Positions 11,827 through 24,522 of a DNA stretch of 64,000 bases are shown piece by piece (the first letter of the stretch is position 1; every line of letters begins with the position of its first letter). A program made the translations under genes and the position numbers. The stretch is taken from NCBI GenBank assembly GCA_003586115.2, contig QVOM02000025.1:46434849-46498848 (forward strand), given 5' to 3'. This DNA comes from Salvator merianae. Lineage: Eukaryota > Chordata > Lepidosauria > Squamata > Teiidae. The notes beneath the pieces were generated by a model. That model was not told where the DNA came from. It saw only the letters and a list, made by a program, of their open reading frames with translations, and did no database searches.

Positions 11827-14019
11827 TTCTAAGCTCATAAAGTAGGTATGAAATATTATTCTTAATGTTGGTCTGATTACAGATTGATTTATGAAATGCA
11901 ACGTAGAGATGAAAGGAAGAATTCTATTTCTTTGTACACATTCTGAATTCTGTATATTCTACTATCTTGGATGCTTCCTTTGCTAATTTACAGCATCCAT
12001 TTCAACTTTTATGACTACATGAATTCATAATCTGTGGGGAATAAAGAAAATATTAATCACAGCCTCAAGTTCTACCTATTTCAACATTTTTTTTTATAAA
12101 AAAGAATAACATGGGAAATGTAGATTGCAATTTATAATGTTAATTAAATTAATTTGAATTAAAAAAAAAAACCAGGAAGCAGGCTTTATCTTTTCATTTC
12201 TTTTCAATTTTTATCTTCAGTATATGCAGGAATAGTTTATTGCTATCATAATGTTCATGCTTATTTTATACCCACCTGCTTGGTTCTAAAAATATAGTTT
12301 AAAACAATCTTTTTGCCATGTGTACTTGATAAACACAATGTAGCACATAGGTACAAAGAAGAACATGGTAAAATATGCATCCAATATTATGGTGGAGAAC
12401 AGTAGGAACTGGTTTTAGGCTACTGAGCCATTTTCAGAATTCTGTTCCCAGGTTCCTGAGATCTCAAATTAAGCTGCGGTTTTCTCTGGGAAGAAGCCTG
12501 ATTAGACTATGTGTCATCTGCACTTCTATCATTTCTAACTCAAGTTTAAAGAAGCATGTAGATGTGATCTACATGCATGTTACTGGGATTACACTATTTC
12601 TTTTCTTTCATATACTGCGTATTTTAACTATTTCCTCCCTCTTAACTGATAGGCTTTTGCCCCATTGCATTAATTAAAACACTGTGGACCCACAGGCAAC
12701 ATCTGCACTTGTGGAATGGCACATTCACATCACAGACTAGTCCACTAGGAAGTCATAGCTCCTGAGAATTGGTCTGTCTGTATGACAGTAGCAGCTGGTC
12801 TGCACCTTGGTGTGAAAATGGCTTTAAAGCAGTCTGCTACCTGTTCCCAGTGGTAGACCAGAGCAGCCAGTTGCCATGCAGATGGTTGGTCTAGTCTACG
12901 TAGTGCATGCAGAAATAGGTTGTTTCTGGCCACACAGTGGTTTTGATGCCAAAGGATTTTTGTTCTTGGCATCCAAAGCTGGGCTGGGCTTGATTGCCAC
13001 CTACTGCTCTAGTTTTCGCCTGGATCACTTGATCTGGGCCAAGGTCAGCATGCACAGCAAGCACCAATGAATGCCATGCAGAAATTGTCACAGAGTCCAA
13101 CACAGATACAACAGTGGGTCTCCATTACCTGGCAAGGCAGCTTCTTTGGAGGCGTGTGGAGGGAGGTGCTGTGATCATGAGCTGGCCGTACACCTCCTCG
13201 AATGCATTCTGAAGTGAGGAAGCATTCTTCAGAGTGGCACTCTGAGTTGCCTTGATTGAGGACTGTAAAATTGTAATCATGCCTGGAAATGGGGCAGCAT
13301 GGTCGCTACAAGGTGCAGTCCGCTGCTGCAAGTGGAAATTTAGCAGTAGAAGGCATTTTACAGAGTGCCTCATCCTGTAAGTGGAGATTTGACCAATAAT
13401 GAAGATTTTTAGATATTCTGATTTTAATACTGAATACTTCTCTGATATTCTCTGGAGATTTGCATATGAAAGTGACAGTTTACTCTATTTCCTTTCACTA
13501 TCTCACTATCATATATGTGCATATACTCTGATGTACACAGGATCTGAAAAGCATGTTCACAGACCCTATATGAACCGGGATGGGATTCATATATAGATCC
13601 CACTGTAGACAAAGTGGTGGCAATTAGGTGCTGTGTACATCAACCTAAATAGATCAAATGTCTTCACAGGGCTAGAGATACATGTCCTTATGTTACTGCA
13701 CTTCAATTACTGTTTTTAATATATGTCACTCAAAGCTACATATGATCCTTATCTTTGTCATTATAAAAATAAGAACCCTTCATAGTAGACCAAAATTATT
13801 TCATTTTCCCTGATATTGAATAAGTTAAAAGGTTATCTCTTAGCCCAAATACATTCATTTCTCTCTCCACCCTCATTTTTGTTCTGCAAACTCCAAATTA
13901 GGTTTTCTGAAGGTCAGTTATAATGACAACCAAAAGAACTTAATTTGAAATCTTATTCCGATATTCTGTTACTGACATTTTAGAATTATTACTGTGAATT
14001 CTGTTACACAACAGTTTAA
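11827..14019. other. Unassigned stretch, partly GC-richer
   Basis: The 12680-13380 part is less AT-rich than its surroundings and looks like transposon-derived sequence in texture, but I could not pair its ends or match it to another copy in the window. An A run lies at 12161-12170. No exon was recognised. Confidence 0.45.
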
Positions 14020-15120
14020 ACATGTCTGAAGAAGTTACAATCTGGCAGAAAACACTACTTGATAGGTGCAAGTCTAAAACAGCCATGAAAAAGACCTTAG
14101 CCTTTCCTGTTAGTTCTCTAGCTGGGCAGCTGGCTTTAATCTCAATGCTGGGTGGGCCATCAGTTCACCTAAAGAACCAGGTGTGGCTCTTGGGTGTGCT
14201 TCTGGACTCCAAGCTGTCATTGGAGGCACATATGGGCTCAAAGAGCGCTTATGCTCAGCTTTGGCTAGTGCATCCATTCCACACATTCCTGAATAGGCAC
14301 AACACGTTTCAATTGTGTATGCACTGATGGCCTCTCAACTGGATTATTGCAATGGGTCTTTATGAGGCTGCTCTGGAAGATGGTCCTCTAAAGCCCTAAA
14401 TAACTTCAGACCTAGATAGCCAAAATATTGTCTTATCCCATACCAGACTCGCTGGAATTTGAGGTCTGCAGAAGTGGACTTGCTGACATTTTCTTTCATC
14501 CAGCATGTTGAGGGAACAGGTGCTCTTCATTGAGACTTCTCTGCAGTAGCAGCAGCATTGTGGAATAAACTTCTACCAGATGTAAGGCAAATCTCCTGCC
14601 TAGATAGCTTTTGTAGAAAATGAAAATCTTTTTTTTATCACCCTGGCATTCCCCTGTGATAATCCTCTGTGATTTTTTAAATTCCAATATTTAAATTTCT
14701 GTGTTTTGTAAATTTTAGTATTGTATTTTAAACTGTGCCTGCATGGTACTATGGACACACAATTCTATAATTTTTAGGGTGGCATGTTCTCACATGTACC
14801 AAGTTGACTGCAGAGTGGGATTTTTTCCCCTCTTTGCAGCACACAGGGGACATGAAGCTGCTGGTGCCTATGCAGGGACTGCCAGCACCTGGCTTGCAAG
14901 GAGGCTGGAAGATTGGTCTCCATTGTGCAGGTGCGAGCAACCCTTAAGCCAATCTGGCCACCAGTTGTGGAGACAGCCCGCTGGGATGGTACGACAGAGC
15001 CTGAGCTGGTTCCCCTTCCAGTTGGTTCCTACCTACTCTGTTGAAGACATGTCCTTAATCTCTTGTGTATTTTGATTTTGTGCTATTCAGGAATAAGGTG
15101 GGACACAAATATGAATATCT
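14020..15120 (+). mobile_element. L2-clade LINE, decayed C-terminal and 3' UTR fragment
   Basis: Translation in shifting frames gives the C-terminal part of an L2 reverse-transcriptase polyprotein. NQVWLLGVLLDSKLSLEAHM (14175-14234) is the L2 block that follows the palm domain. It is followed by a broken LNRH-NTFQL block and then by ETSLQ-QQHCGINFYQM, matching the usual A-A-x-x-LWNxLP region. The SRLDYCNALY block seen in the 52436-53107 copy is mostly lost, with only a decayed LNWIIAMGLY-like remnant. The 3' UTR resumes after a nested MITE at 14777-15054 and ends with GGAATAAGGTGGGACACAA. Frameshifts and stops make it a dead copy. Confidence 0.68.
14777..15054. mobile_element. Harbinger-like MITE with TTA duplication, nested in LINE 3' UTR
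   Basis: The left end GGGTGGCATGTTCTCACATG follows TTA (14774-14776), and the right end GAAGACATGTCC is followed by TTA (15055-15057). The termini are imperfect inverted repeats sharing a CATGT-TCA core. A TTA or TAA 3-bp duplication is the hallmark of PIF/Harbinger insertion. Removing it joins the LINE 3' UTR on either side. The interior is GC-richer than its surroundings and its open frames are not protein-like. Confidence 0.55.
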
Positions 15121-16949
15121 ATTAGCTAGTAGGCCCATGTAACTTTAGGGCCTGTCCAAATGGGTCAATTTTCTTCAAAATTATTGATCTCTATAGCTAC
15201 TAGTTAGAGCATCTTTGCCTAGGTTGACTTCTTCCAAGCATTTTATATTACAACATAGCAAATAGGGTTCAGAACCTAAGCTTAGATACCTGGAATGTTT
15301 GCTTTGAACCCAGTTGACATGGGTAGGTGCAAAGTTGGAAGGTAAGTAATGGTCCAGCTGCAGGGGTGGCTTGCCAGAATGTCTCCAGGTCTCCCCTTAG
15401 TATGGAGTAAGGTAGAAATTAATGACATTTTACAGGAGGAAGCTCAGGGCCAATATGGAGAGCACATCTGGGAGATTCCCTACAAACATTATTGTTGCAG
15501 CTTTCTCTTGGGCAGGATTTGCACATGCCAATATGTTCTGCTCTGGCCTGAAATGATCTTGTTCCAGATCAAGTGATTAAGACCTAGATTGGAAGGGCAC
15601 CTGGTATCTGGAGCCAAGGTCAATTGACAATATGGATGGCCCATCCTGGCCCAAGCTTGGAAGCTGGAAATGAAAGTTCACAGCAAAGTTGTCAGCTGGA
15701 TGCTCAGAAGTGGCACACTTCCATGATTCTTCTGGAAGCCTGGCAAAATAGCACCAAGCTCCTTACACCTGGTAGACTGGATCACCCACACATGAGTGGC
15801 TGGCCCAGTTCATCAACAAGGAATGCTTCAGAGGCTGCATTAAAGTGAGCTTCCCATTAGAGTGGGTTATAGCATCATTTTTATGTCATAGGATGCTCCA
15901 ATGTCTTGTCCCATGAGGATGGAAAATTCTACTGGGAGGCATGGCCACCTAGTAGACACAGATCTGAATGCAGACAAGGCATTCCTTGGGGGTGGATGCA
16001 CCCTTGATGTTCACAGAAGACACACGAACAAGTCTTCCTTTCTTTTCAAGCATTAATACAGTTTCCTTGGCTCCCTTTCCAGATTATTAGCTACTTAGCA
16101 ATCAGCTCACTTGATCAGTTCCAAACTCCATTTGCATGCTAGTAGTTGGTTCATGTAATGTGTTGTGAATGACTCAACCTGAGTTTAAATGTTCAGAAGC
16201 AAGTTCTTTGCCAATGATTACTTGGACACATAGGAGTTCAGAAGGGGCCAGACTAATAATTAGAACCTCATTTTCCTTCACCAAATATTCAATACTATTG
16301 TGGAACAACTGCTTACACAGCACTATACCTTATACCCAGAAGACTGTACATAGCATTCTTGTTACATTTACTATTTTCCAAGCAGTTAGCTTTCTCCAGA
16401 ATATTCACTAAACTCAATGGTTAAGTTAAGAATGTGAAAATAGTTTTTGTTATTAGAAGATGTATCACATAAACCTTCAGAATGACTTGTGTGAGATCAG
16501 CCTGCCACCCACATTGGCAGTGCTATATCAATTAATCAGTCAATACAGCTGCAGTATAATAGCTTCAAAGAGATGAAGCTGGAATATCTAAACTCTCAGG
16601 GAAAAAATTAAATCTCACTGATACAATGTTACTTCATTAACTTTAACTCTTCTGAAGTCCTTTGTGCATTTACAACATGCAGATGCTTTCAGCTAGAATA
16701 AACTATGGATCCCAAGGGTCATGTTTCTCAAAGAAAATAAATGCTATGTCTTGTGAAAAGTCAATGTTAAGGATCTAGCTTAATTACTATTGAAAGAAGC
16801 AGGAAAAGAAAACTTTCCAACCGCCTTTCAATTTGGGACAAAAGAATCCCTGAAGTGGGCCACTGGCTCACAACACACTGCTGAAGTGTGGATACTTAGC
16901 AACATTGAAAAGACTGGTAATTATATTTTTTATGGGTAATTCATACAAT
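15121..16949. other. Unassigned stretch with a possible MITE left end
   Basis: At 15149 the sequence GGGCCTGTCCAAATGGG follows TTA, like the start of the Harbinger-like elements elsewhere in the window, but I found no matching right end. The remainder, to 16949, shows no recognisable gene or repeat. Confidence 0.4.
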
Positions 16950-17156
16950 GAATGGAAGGAACACAAAAACATAAGAAATGCCTATTGTATTAGCCCAGTG
17001 TCCCATTTTAGTCTAGCGGCCTCTTTTCACAATGGCCAGTGCGTTACATATGGAAGCTCAGAAGTAGGACATGTACAAATAACTTGGCTTGTTCATAGAC
17101 TTCCAACAGCTAGCTTAGGAAGCATACCATATTTCATACTAGAAATATTCATATAG
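16950..17156 (+). repeat. Sauropsid interspersed repeat, family C, copy 1
   Basis: The block AACATAAGAAATGCC, then TTAGCCCAGTGTCCCATTT, then CTCAGAAGTAGGACATG recurs at 18030-18260, with other portions at 48395-48625 and 58555-58720. From memory this is an abundant reptile repeat of the form 'aagaacataag ... ggatcaggcc ... catctagt', probably a retroposon. I cannot fix its class from the sequence. Confidence 0.55.
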
Positions 17157-18029
17157 CACCACAGAGAGAAAACTGCATTCAGAAAATTCACTGATAGTAA
17201 TGGATTAATCTACCTATGCTTTGTGAAAAGTGGAGAAATGATCCTCCAACCAAGTCTGTTTATACTCACTGACACCTACCCATTGCCTTCAGAGGAATTC
17301 TTCTTAGGAAGCATCTCAGATTGGGTACCTGCCCTCCACGTGTGTTTTCATAACCTTGCCGCCAGCTGCCTTTGTTGGTGTTGGGTGCTATGGAGGATGG
17401 CTGATGCTGCTGAATATGGAGATGTGTCATCCCAGGTAGTCCACTGAGGCCTCTCCCAAGGTAAGTGGAGACATGGCCTTTATATGACCATTAAAATATG
17501 CCTTTGACTACATCATTACATGAATTGGTTTCCTGTCCTAATCTGTCACACTTCCAGATGGATTTTTAATACATATAACAGCAGCTATAATATAGAAGAA
17601 TTTCTTTCTCCAACTGTGTCAGTCCTTTCATAGGATGTGATGTCTGTATTGTCGGTTAGGAATTTAATACACATGCTTTTCTATTCTCATTACTACTAAG
17701 TATCATTAGTTCTTCTCAGCATGTACATTGCATTTCTGCTAATAAGACAAGGTCTTTCACTCTAATGCCAGATTACTGAAGACAAATTCAAGATAACAGC
17801 CACTATTAATGTCATATACTGGGTAAGAATAATACCTAGATCCCCAGAAGATGCCATGGGAAGGGTCCTTTGGCAGAGCTACCTGCCCCCAGGCACCTTC
17901 CCCCATGGCCATGGAGACATAGCCTAAGTTTTATTCAAATGCATGCTTAGGTTACAGTTGCAACTCTAATATACATCTGATTTTTTGGGGGGGGGGTATG
18001 TTGTGGGGTTTTTATTGGGGGGGGGGAAA
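17157..18029. other. Unassigned stretch ending in G runs
   Basis: No gene was recognised. G runs lie near 17986-17997 and, just beyond this stretch, near 18018-18026, flanking TATGTTGTGGGG. This is locally G-rich, T-rich DNA. Confidence 0.5.
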
Positions 18030-18260
18030 TAGAAGAATAAAAGAGATACTCTGATCAAGTAGCCCAGTGTCTCATTTAGTACAACAAGGTGTGGTCAGCC
18101 AGCCAGATATGAAGTCCACAAGCAGGTCATGAGCACAATAACTTGACCTAATCACAGGTTCTCAGCAGCTGATACAGAGATTTAGAGATAGTCAAACAGC
18201 CTTCAGGGCTAGTAGTCACTGACAGCTCCATCTTGCATGAATTTGCAAAAGGATGAATAA
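18030..18260 (+). repeat. Sauropsid interspersed repeat, family C, copy 2
   Basis: AGTAGCCCAGTGTCTCATTT followed by AGTCCACAAGCAGGTCATG, then GAGCACAATAACTTG, aligns with 16980-17090 in the same order. It continues into CAGGGCTAGTAGTCACTGA and TGCATGAATTTGC, which correspond to the end of the family as seen at 48540-48600. Confidence 0.6.
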
Positions 18261-20624
18261 AATTGCTCAACATTTCTTGAGAACCACTGCATGCAAATGC
18301 CTTGCTACACAGGGCTGCATGCACATCTTTTGTGTTCTACTTAGCTGGATGTAAGTATTAATCTATGCTTTAAGCATTTTCCCAGAGCTTGAAGTCTAGG
18401 ACTGAATATAATCATTTTTATTCTCATCACATATTGCTGTGAATCTAAACCAAAACTGATGTCCTTGGGCTATTCTTGATTGGCACAGACTTGTGAAACA
18501 AATTGTATATGGCTTTTTAAAAGGATATTTTGTGAGCATGGATGAAATAAATTTGAGTGAAAGGACAAGGTAGATTTTCCTGTGCTCTGGGACTGTCATG
18601 TTTAACTCGGTTTTACTATCTAATGTTGATGTGTGCTTTAACTGACAGTGAGATAGAAAACACTGAAAGAGGCTACTGTATGCAATTGAGAATGAGAGAG
18701 GACAGGAATTGGAGGTGGGGACAGGTCTTTAGAGAAAGAATAGGCAAGAGCTAACTGTTTCTAACCGGTTGTGTGAACCAGCACTGATGATTTCATATGC
18801 TTTTGCTACATGTAGGGCTATTGTATACTGTAGTCACTGATTTTTGCATTACCTTTGTTGTTTTTCTGGAAAAGAAAGGGATGATTAGAACATTTCCAAA
18901 TATATATAATGTTCCCTATATAAAGCAGGGCAGATTATGATGCAATCCAAATGTCCTAGCTCCATTCATAGAGGAAAAAAATTGGATGAAAAAGGAAACC
19001 TCACACCATCAGTACCATGTTGGCAGTGCTGCTGTGATGCCACAGCTGTGGCAGAGACTGCAGTTAACAGACTTCACCTCTTCGGGTGATCAGTTTCTGC
19101 TCTGCTGTAATGTGTCAACTCATGTTCTAGGGAAGAAGAGAAGAGATGGTTTATTTCAACAAAAAGAAACTGATTGACACTTCACTTGTATGGGGCCATG
19201 CTCTTAAGACCATGATCTTCCTGTGTGATACAAATAGCTGACAGTTTTGTTTTTGTTCCTTAAATTTTGGCTGCATCTGCATGTGTGGGCAAGACGGGCA
19301 GGGTCCAGGGTTGGAGGACCCTGCTCTCTCTGCTCAGACTGACACCAGAGGATCAGAAATGTCTCTGAAGTTGGCTGTTTTCTGTCTTTCGTAAATGAGG
19401 TCTGAATAGAAATCATGCCTGGTTAAGTTGCATCTTCCTCCTCTGTGTATCCACACAGGCGAAAAGGAGTGACTCAGATTCCACAACCACCTCCAGAGCA
19501 GTTTCATGAGGCTGCTTTGGGGACCAGCTCGAGAGGCTTGGGGGCTGATCACAGTGGGTAAATTTAGATACACCACCCAGGAGATCCTCCCAGGGTGCAC
19601 CAAGTATCCATGTGAATGAAGTCATTCTCTACTCCACATCAGGGTGACATGGGTTTGAATAGACTCAGCATTGGCCTGTGGATCGGGACTATAAAGGGAG
19701 TGATGTCAGGGTAAGTGTTCACTTGGAAGCCTCCCTTTGATCCTACTGATCTGCATTTTGATTCACTGCAGACCAAAAAGTGGACTGGGGAGCTCACAGG
19801 ATGGCTGCCAACAGAGGCATCTGTCCTCATAGAAAAGGGTTCTCTGAGGCACCACTGTATGGGGATCTTCTGCCAAGGAAAAGCTTAAAACACAGTGTAA
19901 GTCATTAAATTTTCTACCATGTAGTAGAGGAAGACCATGTTCTGTGATTTTTTTTTTAATTTGTTGATGTCAACATGGTTGACCTTTATCTGCATTTGCA
20001 TGTGCTTGCAGGCTTGTGTCAACTTCTAGAAGGAATGCTTATTGTGCTCCTGGATCTTTTTTGCCCCAGGCATCATGACTGTTTCTCCTGTCCAATAAAA
20101 GTTCTCTGCGAAACTGTGCAAAGTTGAGCACTCCTGGGTAATTTCAATTTCAAGTATCATAATGCCTTCTAGAAAGAATATGAAAGTTTTGTATCTTAAA
20201 TGAGCTGTCATAAGCACAATGCTGATAATGCTTATCTGAGCTGAAGTTGCTCAGGCAGATTCAGATAAGCTTCATGGGTCTATTATGTGGTAAGATAAAC
20301 TGTAAACAAAATTGAAGCCTTTTGGAAAAGCCACACAAGTTTGAGCTGTTTGCATACTGGAATAGTCAACCATATTCACTTAAATATATGCCCAGACTTA
20401 TAGCATATAAAATACAGTAGTATATGTTCTTCAGAAAGTTCAAAAATATACTTCAGTATAAGTTAGTAATAACAGACTATAAATAAGTGATGAATTTATA
20501 TCCTTTTTATATATACATTAGACACATGGAATGTTGTAAGTTAATAGTTATTTCATTAGTTTTTATTTATTAATATTATAATAATTTTTATGAAAAATAA
20601 TTAAATAATGGCAAGTTACATTTA
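18261..20624. other. Unassigned stretch
   Basis: Mixed AT-rich sequence with no simple repeats of note. The 19260-19640 part is GC-richer and carries overlapping 70-90-codon frames on the minus strand, but they share no motif with a known family. The last 200 bases before the transposon at 20625 are extremely AT-rich. Confidence 0.45.
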
Positions 20625-22046
20625 GGGTACAATCAGACATCATAGAGATAATCCGTATTGGGTGGAATGAGGATCGAGGACGTGCTTTGGTCGTTCCCAC
20701 ATTTGTATTACAATACCGACTCAATTTGGACTTGTTCATTCTCACTCCTCATTGTTCCCATGCTGAGCATGGGGAAACCGTACCTTTCTCTATCCATTCC
20801 TCACCATATTGCCCTCCCTATGCAGTCAGCAATTGGATGCAGTCCTAGCATTCAGATCTTGCCTTCACAGGAGCAGGGAAGTCAAACCATCATCTGTATT
20901 TCCCTGCTGCTACATCAGAACATGGATTTCCTTGGTGGTGTTACTGGTCATTCAACATTTGTTCCTTCTCCCCCTCCAGCCTGTATGCACCCAAACACAA
21001 CTGCAATTCCACATCCACTACACAGTAAAGCTTCTTGAAGGCTGGGTCTCAATTTCTTCACCTATGTAATTGCAGTTCTGTGCAGTTATGCAACTTTAAA
21101 GCAGCATGCAATGGGGGAGATCTCCGTGAAAAGGGGGACATGTGAGAGGATCAATATTTGTGACAGTGAAGTTAGTAGTCAGCAAATGAACTCCCCCTGA
21201 GACAATCATGGTGGTGTCTCACAATGAAGTTCTATGGTGCAAATGGCAAAATTGATGATGACGTGCATCAAAGTGGAGTAAGGAGACTGCACTCCCGCAC
21301 AGGCACAGCCGAGACATACACCAACCAGCATGCATCCCACCCCTTCAGCATTTTTGAAGTTGCTAAAGCATACTGCTGGTTTTATGCAAATATCATCTTT
21401 TAATAAAAGGAAATGTTGTTTCCCTTGTGCATTACCAAAGGTAAAGGGAGGAAACGTATCTTTTTCTTGCAGGGACAGGAGAGTAAGGAAAATGGAGGAT
21501 ATATTGTCCTTCTTGCAGGGATGGAAGAGAAAGGAAAATGGAGGATATATTGTCCTTCTCCTTGCAGGGACAGGATAGAAAGGAAGAGGCATGCATTTTG
21601 AGGGTGGACTATGGTGCCCAGTCAACTGTGGAACAAGATTTTGCCCAAGGCAAATTATGTATTTCTTTTTGTTAAAAAATAAATAAAAAATCAGTTTGAA
21701 GGTGTGAAATGGACAAACTGGTGGAAACCAGGAAATATATGCCAGGTGTTGTGCCCTCTTCCCATGCCAGTTGTTACATTCTCACCCTCCTGAGTGTAAC
21801 ATCCACAACAATGTCTGTCATTGGATAGGAGGAAATGGGGAACCTTCCCTCTGTGCACCCAAAAAAGTAGAGTTCCTTGTCAAAATTGTCTACTTGCCAG
21901 GTTAAGTATCTGAAATGGGCTGAGAACTCACTTAATCTGACTGGGAAAATAGCCCTAATTTGGGCAATCTAGCCCAATATTTTGTCAGGACAGTCAGAAC
22001 TGAAGATGGCCTGTAAACTGATTTTATCCGATATCTGACTGAGCCC
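20625..22046 (+). mobile_element. 1.42-kb Harbinger-like element (family H), copy 1, TTA duplication
   Basis: The left end GGGTACAATCAGACATCA follows TTA (20622-20624), and the right end GATATCTGACTGAGCCC is followed by TTA (22047-22049). The ends are imperfect inverted repeats, and a 3-bp TTA duplication is the mark of PIF/Harbinger. The whole element aligns in reverse with 62762-64000. Matched blocks include GCAGTCAGCAATTGGATGCA against its counterpart at 63793-63812, GTGTTACTGGTCATTCA, GTCTGTCATTGGAT, and GGCCTGTAAACTGATT near the right end. No transposase frame is present. The longest frame (20658-21038) is not conserved as a protein between the copies, so the element is non-autonomous. 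CpG sites seen in copy 2 are mostly TG or CA here, indicating an old insertion. Confidence 0.85.
21466..21587 (+). repeat. 46-49-bp minisatellite inside the Harbinger-like element
   Basis: Two full units and one partial unit begin with CTTGCAGGGA at 21466, 21512 and 21561. Each carries GGAAAATGGAGGATATATTG before the next start. The second unit is 3 bases longer. The expansion is absent from the other copy at 62762-64000, so it arose after the two copies separated. Confidence 0.85.
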
Positions 22047-24069
22047 TTATTCAAATTAGTAGTAAACTTTCTAAATAGTACCTATCCAAATAACTTCAGA
22101 TGAAATATTACCTTTATATCTTTTTCAACTGCAAATTTTTCTTTCCATTTATCAGCTGTAAAGCTCAATAAATACAGGAGAATAAGTGTTACTTTACATT
22201 CTTTACATACCTTTCACAGATAATTGTCTTAATAATCTATGTAGGACTACAATATCTTCATTAGCTTTTCTACTGAGAAAGAAATGCCACATTTATTTGT
22301 ATGTTTACTTCTTTGACTTTTTCATATGTCCATGGAAATAACTATGAGATTATAATCATTGGTCATGTGTATTTCTGAGGGGTATGTGTGATGGCATGGT
22401 CACCCCCCCCCAAGGAACATGGAAGAAGGATCATGCCTACCCATTCCTACCTTTCACTGCTCCTAGTACCTCAATCTCTGCCATGCTTGGAAGCCTATTG
22501 GAGCTTCCATTGGTGGCATTGCCATGCCATTGTTTGCAATCTGATGGTCAGGGTAGCATGAGAACAGTGAAAGAGCTTTTACATTATCTATACATCTTTC
22601 CTGGAAAGTGGATCTTTGTTTACCATTGAAAGTGGTATGGGGGCACAACACCTTGGAAATACTTAAAATGGAAATCCAAGCAAAAAGTTCAGCAAACCTC
22701 AAATTGTTATCATGCATCTTCAATATCCACATGAGTTCTCAGCCACCCTTAGTACTGAGTTATGTGTTTATAGGAATTAACTTATGAAATCAATGCAATG
22801 TCATTACCTTTTGGGTCTTGAACAGGGTGCAACATGAACTTTGATTCCCAGGAGTGTGGACAGTTGGAGATCTGAGTAGAACAAAAGACTGGTAGATGAT
22901 TGCAAACTGCAGGAATTTTCAGAATTAAATCTTAGTTTTCTATATGATAGATAACATAATGTTATGTTTTCAGAAGTTAAAGAATCAGCAGTTGGAATGT
23001 TAAATCAGGTTTAACCTTAAAAATTCTAAACAATTATGTATTCATGTTATAAAGTTTTCACTGGAAAAAACATCTATTTGGAAAAACCTCTTTAACATGT
23101 TGCATCCCTAAAGCTGATTATATTACGTGAATGAGTTCAGGATTCATGCAAAAAGTAGAATAAATTTCCTGTTTTAATGACAAATGGTTGCACTTTCTGT
23201 CAAATTCATGGAATAATGCAGTCAATATATTTTATGATAAATTATTTAATTGTATTAAAAATACATGCTGCACCACATTTCAAACCACAAAAAGAATCTC
23301 ATCTTGAAGCCTGACAACCTTAATGTTCAAAATTTATCTGTTCCCTATTATCATGTCTGAGAAATTAAGGCTTCTGGCATACAGAGAGATGGCTGACTGT
23401 GTTGTCGTTAGAACCTTTTATTGTACTGGCATCATTGTGACAAAATTAACTCCGCTCTTGCCTTCTTACCTGGTATATCTCCTCCTGGGAAGCCAAAGAG
23501 TATCCCTAAAAGAACATTATGTTAGCAAACACCTGTGCTTTCAATTGTGCTGAATCTGGAAAGAAACAATATTCCCATGTGTGTATCTAGTAATTTTGTG
23601 TTCTTATAGTTTAGTGCACCATCACAACAAAATATGAGTGTTATTTTACTTTTATATGATATGCACGATAACCTACAGAATTCATATTTTCCAAATATGT
23701 TATTTCTGTTTTATATGAATTTACCTTTTCCATAGCCTGTAAATATGAACTTTATAAAATATGGATTTCTATTGGGTACACGGACTGTATAAACTGTGAA
23801 CAAACAGCAGAATATTTTATGATGGTTTCATATGGAATACTTTTTTCTTGGTATTGTAACGCAGAGAAGCACTGGATAGGATATAAAGAGCAGCAAATGT
23901 GATCATATAATTTTGAAAGAAAGAGAAAATTCTCTGCAAACTTTTAGATGTTCATTTTAAAAAGAAACAAATAAACACATGGGTGAAATTAAAAATTAGC
24001 AGTGATTTGGATTTTTGCCTATTATTTGTTGGTCATGTGAGCACCATATGTGCACACTCTTAATGCCCC
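22047..24069. other. Unassigned AT-rich stretch
   Basis: A C run lies at 22404-22412. The 22800-24000 part is very AT-rich with no recognisable transposon end or exon. Confidence 0.5.
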
Positions 24070-24073
24070 CGCT

Positions 24074-24268
24074 TGCCAAAATCACAGCAAGAGATTGCAC
24101 AGTTGTGATTTTGATGAGTGGGAGAGACTTTCTCCCCTCTGCATCAGAATGAGCTTCCACATCTCATATCAAAAACACAGATGATTCTGACATGGGGGCG
24201 GGAAAAGAAAGCCTCCCCCACCGATCAAGACTGTACCAAGGGATTTCCTTGCTGTGATTTTGACAGAT
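24074..24268. repeat. Inverted repeat with about 16-bp arms
   Basis: CCAAAATCACAGCAAG (about 24077-24092) is complementary to CTTGCTGTGATTTTGA (about 24248-24263). A further direct repeat of GTGATTTTGA lies between them. It may be a decayed MITE core, but the ends were not identified. Confidence 0.4.
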
Positions 24269-24522
24269 GAAGGAGAGGTGACCCTGCCATCAGGATCGAA
24301 GCAGGGGAATTCCTGGTTTCCAACATAATGGCAGAGAGATGCTATTTCTCTGTAATGAATGCACAAAGCTTACTTCCTAAAGAAATAGGACATTTTTAAT
24401 GTTCTTATACTCTCAAAATCTGAACTTCTGGATAATTCAAAAAAAATTGTTCAGATCTAAACAATAAAGTTTTCTGCCCACCCTAACACCAAAGTAACAA
24501 AGAAACTATTTAAATTATCTTG

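Noticed and set aside
21466..21587. CRISPR-like spaced repeats
   Set aside because: There are only two full units and a partial unit, contiguous without unique spacers, inside a eukaryotic transposon.
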